Of a stretch of DNA of 64,000 nt, positions 32,246 through 44,353 are shown piece after piece. The first letter of the stretch is position 1. The number at the start of each line of letters is the position of its first letter. The stretch comes from Corylus avellana (Eukaryota; Streptophyta; Magnoliopsida; Fagales; Betulaceae), in the NCBI RefSeq assembly GCF_901000735.1, contig NC_081548.1, positions 5,580,133-5,644,132 on the forward strand, in the 5' to 3' direction. The notes beneath the pieces are model-generated. The model made no database searches and was not told the DNA's origin. It saw only the letters and a program-made list of their open reading frames with translations. The position numbers were made by a program, and so were the translations under genes.

Positions 32246-33829
32246 ATTACCGTACAGCTTAATTAATGATTTTCACGGTCACGTCATCTGGGTCATTTTG
32301 CTTTCTCCTTCAATGAAACAAAGAGGAGCCTGAATGCAAGCAAGCTAGAAGAAAAGGAAACAAATTGATCTGGTGGTAGCTAAAGGTTTGCAAAGAGCTA
32401 GTCTCCATTGATCTTGAAATAAATCTGGGTTTAGGATGAAAACATGGGGTTTTTCTAGATCATCTTTGATCATATTTTGTAGAGAAATAAAAGACAAATG
32501 AACCATCCCATTCACGTCATTTTTCAGTTTACAATCAGAGAGACAGAGGATGCTTCTTTTTCTTCCTATCTACGTCGTAGGCTGTCGAGTTTTGGCTGCA
32601 AGAGTCAATGAAAATGGTCCTTCGTTATTATTCATCTTCTTTTTGACAAATACAACCGATCTTATCAGCTACCCTTTTTTGCTTGTCTGTTATTCATGTT
32701 GTTTTGAAGGTGTTAGAGCAGCAGCAAACAGGCTATTATGAAAACGCTGAATTAGTAAATGGTGGACCCCTAATTTCACTTCATAATTGAACTTGAAAAT
32801 CATTAATTAATTTTAAAAAAACTGTATATAGATTAATATATAAATAAATAAAATTTAATTTCTTAGTAAAAAATTCAAGAAATGAAATTTTCATCCTTTT
32901 TTAATGCTCATCATTGATTGTTTATATCATTCCAATATTTTTCTATTTTTCGAGCACATATTAACTCATACAACTCATTTAATAATCTTATTAGAGAAAT
33001 ATTACAGTTCTTCTTGATATTCTCTTAGTGTTTTTCTAATTTGACATGCATATTGTTTTCAAATATATATATATATATATATATATGAGGAATCAGTGGA
33101 GTAAGTTTTTCAACTTTTTTTAGAAAACAATATCCATATAATGTAAGAACAGGAAAACGCCATGAAAAACTATAGTATTCCTAATCTTATTATCTTTGAG
33201 AAGTGCTAGAAAGCTAAAGAGTTGAACCCAAAAAATCTTCAAACTAACGTGGCAAGAGTTTTCAAATTAAAAAAAAAAAAAAAAAAAAAAAAAGCAATTC
33301 TCTCTTCCTTGTCTGTCACTCACGATCTGCCACATCAGTTTGAAATTTTTTTTGGGTTCAACTCTTTATCTCTTAGCACTTTGATGAATAATATTTCTAT
33401 TAACAAACCAAAAACAAAATACAATCTCTTCATAACAGTGAATGTTACATCAAATGTTTAATGCAACTCACAGTGATCAGCTTCAAATCAACAAAAAAAT
33501 CTCTTATAAGTTGCTAGAGTTATAATACATTATTTCCTGAAACTAAAGATATGGATGCTTTTTTAATTGGGATAAATACAAAATCAGTTCTTATGGTTAG
33601 CCTAAATTATAAATCATTCCATGCAGTATAAAAAATAATTCAAAGGTTCTCGGAGTAGGCCGAAATAACAATTTAGTCCCCTGTAGTCAGTACCATTAAT
33701 AAAATGATGATATGTGTCAATCTTAATAAAAAAAAATAGAAATATATAAAACTAAAAAATTATAAACTTAAAATGATGACACGTCTCTCTCTATGCAACC
33801 CAGCTCGACGCCGCCACTGCCCTCGTCCA
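32246..33829. other. Right end of copy B, no supported gene
   Basis: It includes a TA microsatellite (about 33,063-33,086) and a 588-bp part (33,095-33,682) absent from copy A. That part contains poly-A (about 33,270-33,293) and a partial element starting GGGATAAATACAAAATCAG at 33,569. No gene is supported. Confidence 0.55.
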
Positions 33830-34490
33830 CCCCGACGGTGTCGCTTGAACTGAACACTGCCCATAAAAAATCTGTATGATCATAGACTCTTAACTCAATT
33901 TATAGTTTAACTTCCAATAGATTGTGCCTTTAAATGGAAATTCCTACATCCAACACCCTCTTATTTCTAGAATCCAACGCCCTTCTTTTGAGTTTAAAGG
34001 TCAAAAGCTCATTAGTCATTACAAGTCCCCAAAATAGCAGTCTCACCAAAATAGTCAAAAAAAACATATTTTTCTATTTTAATTATACACTTTTTTAAAA
34101 TACTTCGAGCAACCTCACTATTTTAACAATCCACTTTCACTATTTAATTTAAATAATCTTTTTCAAAGAGTTCTTTATTCTTTCTTTAGTTTTTTTATAT
34201 TTTTGAATGTTTGTATCTTCTTAACTGTCATATTTTTTAATATTCGTCTTATTATAACGGTAATTTAAAAAAAAAAAAAAAAAATCTATATTTTTCCTAA
34301 TAGTGTAGGAATCCATGCACGGTGATGATGTGGAACTCGACAGACGGTGACGGCAAGACTCGAAATAAAGAGATGCACTAGTGGAAAGAAAATAGCGCTC
34401 TTCGGAAACGGCCGACGCTAAGCAAAATGAGTGAAAAACCCACTCTTAAGCTCGAGTTCAACACATCAGGCACGTTTCTTTGCTTCAAAA
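33830..34490. other. Intergenic, no supported gene
   Basis: First sequence to the right of the duplicated segment. AT-rich with a poly-A tract at about 34,268-34,283; no recognisable coding or repeat structure. Confidence 0.55.
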
Positions 34491-34499
34491 GTAGAGAGA

Positions 34500-34733
34500 C
34501 AAAATTCTACTCGTTATACATATGTGATTTTTTATTATTTAAACATGTTTTAAAGGAGTAGCTAATTGTCCGGATTAGCCTCCGCACCACAAAGCCACAA
34601 ACTATATTACTGCTTCACAGCTTCAACTCTTCCCTCCTTCGCTAATTAATTCATATAAAAACACAAACTTGGATCATTTAAATTACCTCATTAATTACTA
34701 ACAAAACAAAAAACAAAAAAAAAAAGCAAGAAA
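34500..34733 (+). promoter_or_regulatory. Conserved upstream region of the cysteine-rich peptide family, member 1
   Basis: About 230 bp ending at the ATG are clearly alignable to the regions upstream of the members at 48.8-49.05 kb and 57.4-57.7 kb. Shared blocks include CCGGATTAGCCTC, CTGCTTCACAGCTTCAACTC and a TATA box (ATATAAAA, 34,653-34,660) followed by ACACAAACTTGGAT. Conservation of promoter and leader across the three members shows they arose by duplication including regulatory DNA. Confidence 0.7.
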
Positions 34734-34877
34734 ATGGGTTGAATTAGCAAGGGTGGGGCATTGGTTTGTATGATGAGCATGATCCTTTGCAAACCTTTCG
34801 CTCGTGCTATCTGCGATGAAATATGCAAAATTAAATGCTCTACTCTCGTATGCATCTTCTGTAATTCTAACTTTTAA
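34734..34877 (+). pseudogene. Cysteine-rich secreted peptide gene, decayed member 1
   Basis: The ATG sits where the related member at 49,054 starts, after the same GCAAGAAA context, but codon 3 is TGA. The same frame then stays open to a stop at 34,875-34,877. The next in-frame ATG (34,770) would give only 35 residues with a poor signal peptide. The C-terminal part keeps the exact cysteine spacing C-x3-C-x3-C-x4-C-x2-C of the intact member, but the first C-x3-C-x3-C block is deleted. A LINE fragment begins about 50 bp downstream and may have removed later sequence. Most likely a pseudogene; a short peptide from the downstream ATG cannot be excluded. Confidence 0.6.
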
Positions 34878-34928
34878 CAACCTAAGATTATAGGATATCA
34901 AACAATCTACCTAATTTTCACCATTTGT

Positions 34929-35440
34929 TTTTTTTTTTTTTTTTTTTAAAGTCAAGATGGAATTCTTATTCAATAACGTCAAAAAACCAGTACACTCAAG
35001 GAGAGGGAATAACTTCCTCTCTCCTTACAATATCACATATACTTGGTGGAATTTCTTCTCTCCGAGTCTATGACATGCTTGGTAACATCTTGTGCGGCTA
35101 CATAATTGGCATCCCGTAGAATATGTATAAAGCAAGAGTTCCTCATAGCCCGCAAACCGGATTGAATACCTTCCACAAATTGGCCATAAATGCTCCTGCA
35201 TGTGAGCATTGAATTGACGGCAGCTACTATTTGCGTTGCATCCCCTTCCAAAATAATGCCATCACCGCCAAGTTCTTGTCCGAGCAGCATGGCATAAAGG
35301 GCTGCCATAGCCTCAGCAATGACAGGTTCCGTCTAGACCGTGATACTTCGAGCTGCTCGAAGCCCTCCAAATGAACATTTTAACAACATTCGATACCCTA
35401 AGATTCCAGCAAACTTTCCACACCACACTCCCTACACAGT
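34929..35440 (-). mobile_element. LINE retrotransposon 3' fragment (RNase H-like domain)
   Basis: On the minus strand an RNase H-like C-terminal domain of plant non-LTR retrotransposons is visible. It has ...AEAMAALYAMLL followed by ILEGDATQIVAAVN and ...HILRDANYVAAQDVTKH (D of GDA and the DAN..A tail are typical). A TAG interrupts the frame just upstream of AEAMAAL at about 35,330. Upstream residues (GGLRAARS, about 35,340-35,375) still fit the domain. The minus-strand end is a poly-A tail (poly-T at 34,929-34,948), as expected for a LINE 3' end. Truncated and dead. Confidence 0.75.
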
Positions 35441-35926
35441 GCCCAGAACTGCCACAACCAAAGAGTGACATTCGCTCCATCTCCATGTGGTAAGCACTCC
35501 GTCCATGCTATTTATATTCAAATTCTACACTACTAAAAAAAACTTAATTACTATATTTATGCGGATAATTAGTAAATAAACTTTTCCGAATTAATGAAAA
35601 AAAAAAAAAAAAAAAAGAAGAATTTTACTTTAGTTATTGGATGGTAGTGCTGTGCAGAGCTAGAATTTTAGTTCAAGTGGTGCAAGATTAAAAGATAGAC
35701 TCGAACAAAACTTGATTAAGATATTAAGGAATATAGCCAACTAAACAACTACATAATTCAACAAAATCGTTTAAATCATATAAATGTAACTTGTAATTAA
35801 TTTTGTCACGCCTAGCTTTAATTTATTCAAGTGTCCTTGACGAGTTTTCATATTTTGAAATTGCTGCATAATTTCTTCATTGTTGATAATCTTAAATATA
35901 TCATTCTCAATATATGTAACCACAAT

Positions 35927-35957
<31 letters not shown>

Positions 35958-37690
35958 GACAGAGGTAGACTATAAGGAAAGCAATTTACTTTTAACCATT
36001 TAGAGTACCTTTTATACTCTCATGTAAAGTAAGCTGGGCAGGTTTTCTTTTACTTTTGTATAAAATTAAATTAAATTAAAAAATAAATAAATAACATTTT
36101 AATTACAAATGTTAGAACTTGCTTGATTTTGTATAGTTGGAGTCTTGGGACATTTAAGCTTTGAACTTTAACGGAGTAATTGCAAAAGTAATGAAAGTTC
36201 AAGAGTTAATTGAAGTTTCTCTAAAGTTTAATTTTGCATGAAAGATACGAACTTTAAAGACTAATTCCCCCAAAGTTTAATTGTAAAATTCGCAGACGTT
36301 TTCTTTGAAAATGCCAGTAATTTGGTAAAATAATTTTTAAAAATTGGTTATACCGAAAATCCAGTATAACCAAAAATTTTAAAACCTGTTCATAAACCCT
36401 AATCACTAATTCATTCCATAACCAATAAAACATACCAATCAACCAACAAAATACATTCAATCACAAGCAAAATATATAATCAAAGTATCACATAGAAGAA
36501 TACACAATGTTCATTACTCATATCATTGATCACATTGTAGCATTGTTTCTTTGACAATAATCTAAACCAAACACTAAATTAGCATTGTTTATAATTGATC
36601 ACATTCTGCACATACCTCAATTCTCATCTCCAAGGTCTTGATCATCAACCATCTGCAGAAACACAAAGAAAGTAGTTCATGGATTCCTGTTTCGATCAAA
36701 ACATTGAGGATATTATAAGCTAAAAAATCCAGTCACTTATTTCATGCATGGTAATCAACTCATGTTCTGGTCTAATATGCATAATTCCATAGGAATACCA
36801 ATAATTGCAATGACTTAAGAGACAATTGTCAGAGAACGGCAAACATGTGTTCATCTATGCTCCGTGCCAACAAATTTAAACGCTTTATATATCAAAATAA
36901 ATATAGAAACTAAAATCATTGCAGGGTATTACTCCAATGGCAAACAATCATGCTAACTAGAGCAAACAAGTTACTGTCTACACACTGATTAAAAGGGGAA
37001 AAGTACAGTTCACAAAACATGATCTTCACCCAGTTTGAAGGAATTCAAATCTAGCATCATATTTCACACAAACCAAAACAAAAGGCATGAACTCAAATAA
37101 GGATAAATGCAAATGGCAGCTCCTATGAGAATATAATCCATTTATCCTACATAACCTTATTAGCTCGTTTATAAACAAAATTATCAATTATTATGCATGA
37201 AATGACATTTTATACAAAGAAATTGGCACAATAATTCTCTACTATTGAGCATGAATATGAATTACACTACCAAGGTTATATCTTCACAACTATGGATGAT
37301 TGAGCGATCATTTACCCAGGACTATACAATAGAAATTGTTTATGACAAAACAAAATAATTGTCTGGTCATACCAACATTGGATTTTAAACCTTTAACTAG
37401 TGAGCAGCTGTAGAACAGGAATCTCATAAACATCCTAATCATCGATATTTTATATCTACATGCAAGTCATACAAAGATCTTTGTGTCCAATGATTGTTTT
37501 CTGTTAAACGTACACAATTTACTTAGCACAATAAATGCTGCCCTACACTATAGTTTTCTACCAATAAAATTTGGCCAAGAGTGATTCCACTTTCTACTCT
37601 TACCTATTTTCTATACTTCAATTCTTCATCACAAAACTCTAAGGCGTTCAGGGATAGGCCTGTAAATAAAATTAAGCAAACGACAGATCT
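35441..37690. other. Intergenic, no firmly supported gene
   Basis: AT-rich DNA with poly-A at about 35,597-35,616 and poly-T at about 35,932-35,957. A tiny minus-strand stretch at about 36,615-36,653 has a TGCAG acceptor on one side and GTATGT on the other and could be a small exon (MVDDQDLGDEN then stop). No partner exons were identified, so it is not called as a gene. Confidence 0.45.
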
Positions 37691-37871
37691 GAAGGTCATG
37701 TTAGAATAGTCACGAACTTCAGATTTGAAGTTCTTGTAAGAATATCATACATAGTTGAGAAATCAGTGAGAGAGAGAGAGAGAGAGAGAAAGAGCCTTAC
37801 GGAGGAGGAGTTGAACCTAGGGATGGAGGTGCGAGCATTCGGCTGCGAGGTGGCATGGCAACGGGATAGCC

Positions 37872-38070
37872 GTAGGGGCGGACTACTAAGAGGCTTGGGG
37901 GGCTTCGGTCCTCCCAAGCCTCAAAATGTTTCCCAAATTGTTTTAAATACTCCTATAATTTTTTTAAAATCAAATTTTTACCCCCTAATTTTGTTTTTTG
38001 TTTTTTCTTTTTAAAAAAAAAAAAAATTCATTCCTCCGCAACATCTAAAATCCTAGTTCCACTCCTAGGT
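37872..38070. mobile_element. Short hAT-like MITE
   Basis: The left end is TAGGGGCGGACTACTAAGAGG. The right end, read on the minus strand, is CCTAGGAGTGGAACTAGGATTTT. The interior includes GGGGGGCTTCGGTCCTCCCAAGCC. The termini resemble those of the 2,939-4,244 element. No target duplication was resolved. A GA microsatellite (about 37,767-37,790) lies to its left. Confidence 0.4.
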
Positions 38071-40290
38071 GTGTAGGCTTCAATTCACTGTTCACGTCGA
38101 AGGAAGAGTGGAAGTTTCAACCGAAGAAATATGAGCGAGAGAAAGGGAGAGAGAGTAAGTGGGAGAGATGAGCTATTCAAGCCCGAGAGTTGAGACGGGG
38201 CATTTTTTGTCTTTCAAGACTTTAGGGTTTAAATTTTTTGTTGGTAAAAATTAAAAATGTTTTAATGTCTATGGGTTATGCATGTTGACCTGAAATTGAC
38301 CCATTTATTAATTGTGTTTCATCAGCTCAACCTGATTCAATCCAACTTTTATTTTACTTAACCCTAACCTGCTAATTTTGTATTGGATTCATGTTGAGTT
38401 TGCAAGTTAGTGTCAAAAATTGCTAGCCTTATCCCCTTGTAATTTGACCACCCCCAAGGGTGGCATTTTTTATCATTTCACATCTAAAAATGCATGTGTA
38501 CGACACGTGATCGAGGATCCGTCCATTTTAACAATCTGGCCTAAGGGAAGGGCTCTTTTACCAACGAATGGTAGTTTATGGAGTTTTGAGTGTCACATGT
38601 AGTTCGTGGGGGGCGATGTGTAAATGAGTGACAGTTGAGGGAGATTAAGTGTAATTAACCCTAATTATTTTCTTGTGAATATTTATAACCAGTGGTGTTA
38701 CACCTGATTTTCAACTTAACGCTCAGTAACTTTTTATTTTTTTGTGATTTTTCATTGATTATTAGCTCTTAATCACCGAGAGAAAAGTTGGTGCTTCGCT
38801 TGTTTCTATGTTTTTCGATAAAGATTTTTTAGCTAAAAATATATAAAAGAAAGAAGAATTATTCTCGGGATTGAATATAGTAATATTAATTGATTCCTTT
38901 CTCTCTCTAGGGTGGGGATAGAAGGAAAGTTTACTGTTTCTGTGTAAAAGGGAGTTAGCTGGAAGACATGCAGAGGATCTGGGCCGTTCAGAAAAAACAT
39001 AAAAAGAAGGAGAGAGAGAGAGAGAGAGAGAGAAGAATGCCCAGCTAACTCGTGAATCGTGAGGAAAAAGAGATTGGCCAAGTGCGTGTTTGTGTGGGGA
39101 AAGAGAGTGTGCGTCTGAGAGAGATCTTGGGAGGAATACCTGCTAGCCCATCAGTCCATTCCATGACTAAACCACCAACACCAAAGCTTTTTAAGTAAAC
39201 TTTGGTTTGGAGGACAATGCGTCCTAATAAAGAAAATGAGTTCTCTTTTTTAAATTATTGTAGAATTCTGTGTGTGGTTTCTCGAAATGGAAGGAAAGGG
39301 TTGAATTATTATTACCTAGAAACGTCTTCCCAGATGGGACCTTTGAGGATGGCATCACAGAAGGCAGCGTCCATCTCAGACCTAATCCTGAGAAGAGCTA
39401 ATGTCTCTTGACGAGGCCATCGATTCCCACCGCAACAGCTCCTCCATCCCCACGCAGTGGCAGCAAATGCATCCCAGATTCCCAGTGATTTGATAAATCT
39501 GTGGATAACTTGCTGTGGGACAGAACAGACGATGCATGAACATGGTCAAACAGCAACAAATAAGTTCTGGCTACGTGTCACTTTTTTTTAAGTTCGGACT
39601 GAGATGTCAATGACCTGACACATGTAGTGTGGTGTATGATGTAAGCTAACTGACTGAATTGTCTAAACACATGTTTACTTTTTATTAGACAAAAAGTGGT
39701 CTAATGACCACAAGTCACTCATTACCGTTAAAAAGTTAACAAAAGGAGTATGGAGGGAGTCATTTGATAACGGTGCAAATCTCTGGAACTGTTTTGATCA
39801 ATTTTAAACCTTAAAAAGAGTGAAATGATAAAAGGTGAAACCTCTTGAGCATTTTTTCCTACTTTTTCCCTTACATGACAAAATACAGTAACTAAAAAGT
39901 CAAACAAAAGCAAGAATTATACAAGTACAAAAATTTTGATAGTAAAAGATGCTGATTCTCCAGAATAAAATTTTAAAAAATAAAATAAAATAAAATAAAA
40001 AGAGCACTAAATCAATCATGATTTTCTCAAAATAAAGTGATCATATATATGGTGGTGCCACATTTGTTACTTCTACAATAAAACAAAATGTAGCAACCTA
40101 TGGCACGAAAAAGAAGCATCATAGAATAAGAAATAGTATAAATATAAAAGAAATAAAATCGAGTGATACATATGTGGTGTCATTCCAGTTTTAACTTAAA
40201 CCAAAGCCTTCTTTCCAGAGAAAATTATGAACATGAATTAGTACTGGCGACATGAATATGAATATTATCAAAGCCAAGTAAATACAGGTA
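38071..40290. other. Intergenic, no supported gene
   Basis: GA microsatellites at about 38,130-38,155 and 39,009-39,033. A plus-strand stretch at about 39,340-39,480 (MASQKAASISDLILRR in one frame) looks faintly protein-like but is interrupted by a stop and not recognised. Confidence 0.45.
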
Positions 40291-40314
40291 TTGTTATGGG
40301 AAATATTTCCTTAC

Positions 40315-40529
40315 TTTTTCTGTTGGGTAATCAGATATTTCCAAATCACACCTGATTCCCAACATACGCTGCCTGCAACCTGCACAGAATGTAACATACT
40401 TATGGTGGAAATCCAAGGACAAATTTTCCACGCGTGACGGAATGGATTTGTTGAGAAATACCTTCGCTGAAGAAATGATTTCCAATGGCCACATGCCAGG
40501 GGGTTCAAGGTTGGAGCAAGGTTTGTCTA
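40315..40529 (-). CDS. Possible isolated exon, unknown
   Basis: The minus-strand frame has a protein-like composition (EPPGMWPLEIISSAKVF ... CAGCRQRMLGIRC). It is flanked by a plausible acceptor (CATACAG at 40,530) and a good donor (AAA|GTAAGG at 40,314). It lies downstream of the SWIM gene on the same strand. No family is recognised and no partner exons were found. It may be a remnant, or an alternative 3' exon of the gene at 41,071-44,353. Confidence 0.25.
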
Positions 40530-41070
40530 CTGTATGAGCGGGTAGAAGTATGTTGTATAATTTCCACAAGCTCCTTCCTTGAAAATGTTTGTATACTTTC
40601 CAAACGCCACCTACATTATTTGCACCTTGTTATCACCTTCCATGAAGTCTTGCTCAGTATCCAAAATTAAAAGATGACCAACCACGGAATCTGCCCTTTG
40701 ACTTTGCTGCTGTCAGAAAGTCAAGAAGCTTCAGCTGACAAGGAAATTATACACGAGAAAAAAGGAAAAGATCAGATAATAGGCGGAGAGAATATGAAAC
40801 ATGGTCAGGTGGATAAATTGAGGAAACTGTTGAAACTGATTACAAGAATTTAGGCAGAAGAATGTACCTACAAAAGCAAAGAGTGGCATTTTAACGAATG
40901 CCAAATTTTGTATTCATTCAAACTGGGCTGATTTTAATTATGACTTGTTTCCAAGTTGACTGTGGGGCAATCAACGAACATAACTTCACAGCACCATTTA
41001 AAACTTTGGACATACAAGAAGAAAAGCTTCAGCCCAAACAGAGATGCTCAATCTCCTTTCAATTCTCTGT

Positions 41071-44000
41071 TCAATGAAGACCCGGAAAAAGCACAAGATT
41101 ATCTGCTCCATGAGAATTAATCTCAGGAGGTAATGGCTGGAGCAACCCACTGTTTGACAAGTCTTCGAAACCCTTGATGTCCTGTTGCAAGCGGGTTGTG
41201 TATAAAATGGCATGCTCTAGAACTAGAGGATCATCTGGAGCGTTCTGCAGAAGAGTAAGCAAGGTCTGCCGATAAACTTGAGCAGCCAATAATGGTCTTG
41301 CAACCTGCCGATTTTTACAGAAAATCGCCACCTTGATAACATGCTTGCAGAGATTTCCCACCCTTGACCAGGGGCAATCACAGAAGGAAAATTCTGAACC
41401 AGGGTTCCAAACTGTATATGCCACACTTCTATCTGTTTGAGAAATGACTTTTGCAAGCTCAAGATTTTGCTCATCTAGTATCACATCAACATCGGCGATG
41501 TGTAAAGCCAGATACCAGGCATTGGCTAAGAAAGACTTGTCCCTCAAATTTTCAAAGAACCCAGTCTCCACACTGTATTGTTCTAACCAATGTAAGGAGT
41601 GAAATTCAGTTGTCAGAATGTGGATCAACCAGTCAACTCTTTCCCAGGAACTAGCATGTTGCTCATTGAAAAGCTTGGATTTTAACCTCAAGTGATAGGA
41701 CTCAATTGCAGCATGGAGCTCTGGACTGGCCACGGGAAGAGACCTTACCCCAGCTACCCACAACTCTGCCAAACATTAAAACACATTAAGATTAAGATCA
41801 GATTTTGTATGCAACAACTCACAATGTCTGGGGGGTCCATGATCATGAATTATCATTGTAGCTTTAAGACAAACCATTAGAACATTTACCACGCCAAATG
41901 GATTTTTTATATTTGATTTTTGAGCATTAAAAGTATTTCATTCAAAATTCATCTTCCTAAGGTGAACTCAAAAGTTCATGTATGCTGTCTGCCATAACAC
42001 TGGCAGGATTGAAAAGACAAATTAATAACAGTACAAGAAGAACTTGAAGAAAAAAGATACTGGCCTTATGACTGAAGAAGTTCTTTCAACATGAAATAAT
42101 AAAAATGCATGCTTAAATGGGCAAATACCTACGCTTGGTAACCATCGGATCCTGAAATAATCCATAAAGTCACATTGATCAACAAATACTTGCATAAACT
42201 CTTCAATTGCATCCACAGCATTTGGCCCACTTCTCGTGCAATATAAAATCCAGCCTAAGTGCTTAAACATTTCTCGCTGCACATCAAAGTTACTGCATTT
42301 CTTTAAAAGATTTCTAATCCAAGCACGGCGAATATGCCAGACGCTTAATAGGACCCGGCACTGGAAAGCCTCTCTGCAAGTAAGCATGATCACAGCACTC
42401 ACATTCCTTTTTCCTAAAATCAGAACTGTACGAATAAAGCTGTAAGGCCACACTAATAATTTACCGTATCATGGAAACCTTAAAAGAAGGATCGTCCACT
42501 AAGAAGGCATTGAGTCTCCATCTGGGGTCCTTGGTATGGATTCTTTCAGCAAGTAATCCAATCCATTTATGGATACCTTGACCAACAGAAGAAGAGGTAA
42601 TGACCCAAGCAATCGGAATTGCATTGTGGGATGAGTCAAACACAAGCAGAGTACACAGGGGAGACTGTTAAGAGAGACCAAAACAAAGAGAAAAACTTAA
42701 GCATATGGTAGCATCTAATCATAATCAATAACTATAAGCATGAAGAAGCTCCGCTAGCAGTTTATACAACAAAACATAATAAACTTCTTTCTTCCAAAAC
42801 TGCTGATTGAGAAAACTTCCTCCGCCGTAGTTAATCCAAACCATCCAATTCACACTAATTTTATATTGTTAATGCAAAAACTAACTAGAATAATGTAATT
42901 CTGAAACAATAATGAAAAGGAAGGATTGCACATAATTAATTGGCTAGAATATTATCAATAATTCAAACAGAACCCAAAGCTATAACATGTGTCCGTAACG
43001 CATTATTATGGGAGTAACATGGAAACAACAAACGGAGAGTACAGTACCTTAAGTTTCTTCAAGCCAAATGTTGAATGAGAAGCTATCAAACCATTATTTC
43101 CATAACAGAGCATCTGTTGCAGCTGCCAATCTGTCTGTATCCCCAAGATAAAAGGTTCTGAACCAGAGTTGTCCTGAAAGTAGAAAACATGTTTTTGATG
43201 GCGTTGAACCCACATCTTTATACTGCATTCATCATTTTCATGTAACTCGTGTGAAGAATTACGAATAAGCCTTTCCATGTTACGAACATCATTTCGAGTG
43301 AGAAAATCATCACGATTATGGGGTCCACCATGCCCCTGCACCACCTCCATGTGATGCTGAATTACACTATCCAAAGATATTCCGACATAAAGCATAGACA
43401 TCACTTTCTGGCGTAACTCTTCTGAGATTCTTGGAGCATACATAGCCCTTGTCCCTAAAGCATCCCGATCAAGTATCCCATGACATGGAGCTCCAGTTTT
43501 ATCTACATGCTGTCTTTGATTATAGATGATGAGGGCTAGGAGGGGCCGGGTGTATAATCGTTTTACAGTGAAATGGCAAAGGCAGCCTCTCATCATGTGA
43601 CGCCTCCCAGGCCTGCTCCCTTTCCCTGATGCAGGCTTGATGCTTGACACATCACCTGTTCCAGATTCGCTTTCTCGATAATCTTCAGGGCCATAAGAAC
43701 ACCAGTACCTGAAGAATCGTGATTACACAAATAAAACATTAGTTCATGCAACTTAAAAAAATTGCTCAAATGCAAATCTTTTTTGGCACACAAGCACATG
43801 CATATATATAACCATTAAAATGGAAATGTTCTTTTGTTGACAACGTAATTTTCTAAGACAGCTGAGCTTTACTGGAAAATGGAAACCAATTTGAACACTA
43901 ATTAACCATTAAAAAAATAGAGTGTTGAGAAAATTTGTTTCCTGAAAATGTTACACCGTAACACAACACAAGCAGGGTAGTTTAATGCTTTTTTTCTTTT

Positions 44001-44353
44001 TTAAGGAAAAAGAAAAAGTTAGAAAGAGGCCAAGAGTCATTAAAAGCACCACTGAGAGAATCGCAAATTACAAAACCATACAATGTGTACTCAAGATAGC
44101 CATCAACCCTTGGTTTGCTGATGCTCCCCTCAAGTCTCTTCCTACTTGACTCAATGCGAAAACTAGCAGGGCATTCTGCATTAGAAGATTCTCCTTTTAC
44201 AAAATCGTCCACTCTAGCAAAAGGAATGAGAGCAATATCATCACCACCTTGACGACCACCTTCTACTTTTACCCACTTTAAATGAGCAGCAGAAAACTCT
44301 GCACAAGGAGGATCTTGCACCGGAAGGCTAAGAATATCCTCCATTCTTGGCAT
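41071..44353 (-). CDS. SWIM zinc-finger, MULE transposase-derived (FAR1/FHY3-like) protein
   Basis: Five exons join in frame: 44,082-44,353, 43,048-43,708, 42,465-42,664, 42,129-42,373 and 41,071-41,765. All introns are GT-AG, giving 690 residues. The order is an N-terminal FAR1/WRKY-GCM1-like zinc region (about 60-160, with CLCHFTVKR at 133-141), a MULE transposase domain (about 285-460: IQTDWQLQQM, LVFDSSHNAIPIAW, FLVDDPS, VWHIRRAW) and a SWIM finger (C588, C590, C599, H601). The architecture matches a small plant family of SWIM proteins domesticated from Mutator-like transposases, probably nuclear and DNA- or chromatin-associated. The first catalytic Asp appears replaced by His302, so transposition activity is not expected. 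ATG 44,353 directly follows a TGTAG splice acceptor; ATG 44,344 is an alternative. No inverted repeats flank it. Confidence 0.88.

Larger units (their letters stand above)
20175..33829 (+). repeat. Large duplicated segment, copy B
   Basis: Collinear, same-orientation counterpart of 113-14,157, embedded in a continuous contig with unique sequence on both sides. It lacks the 765-bp foldback element and ~100 bp of flank, and keeps ~588 bp (33,095-33,682) missing from copy A. Confidence 0.97.
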
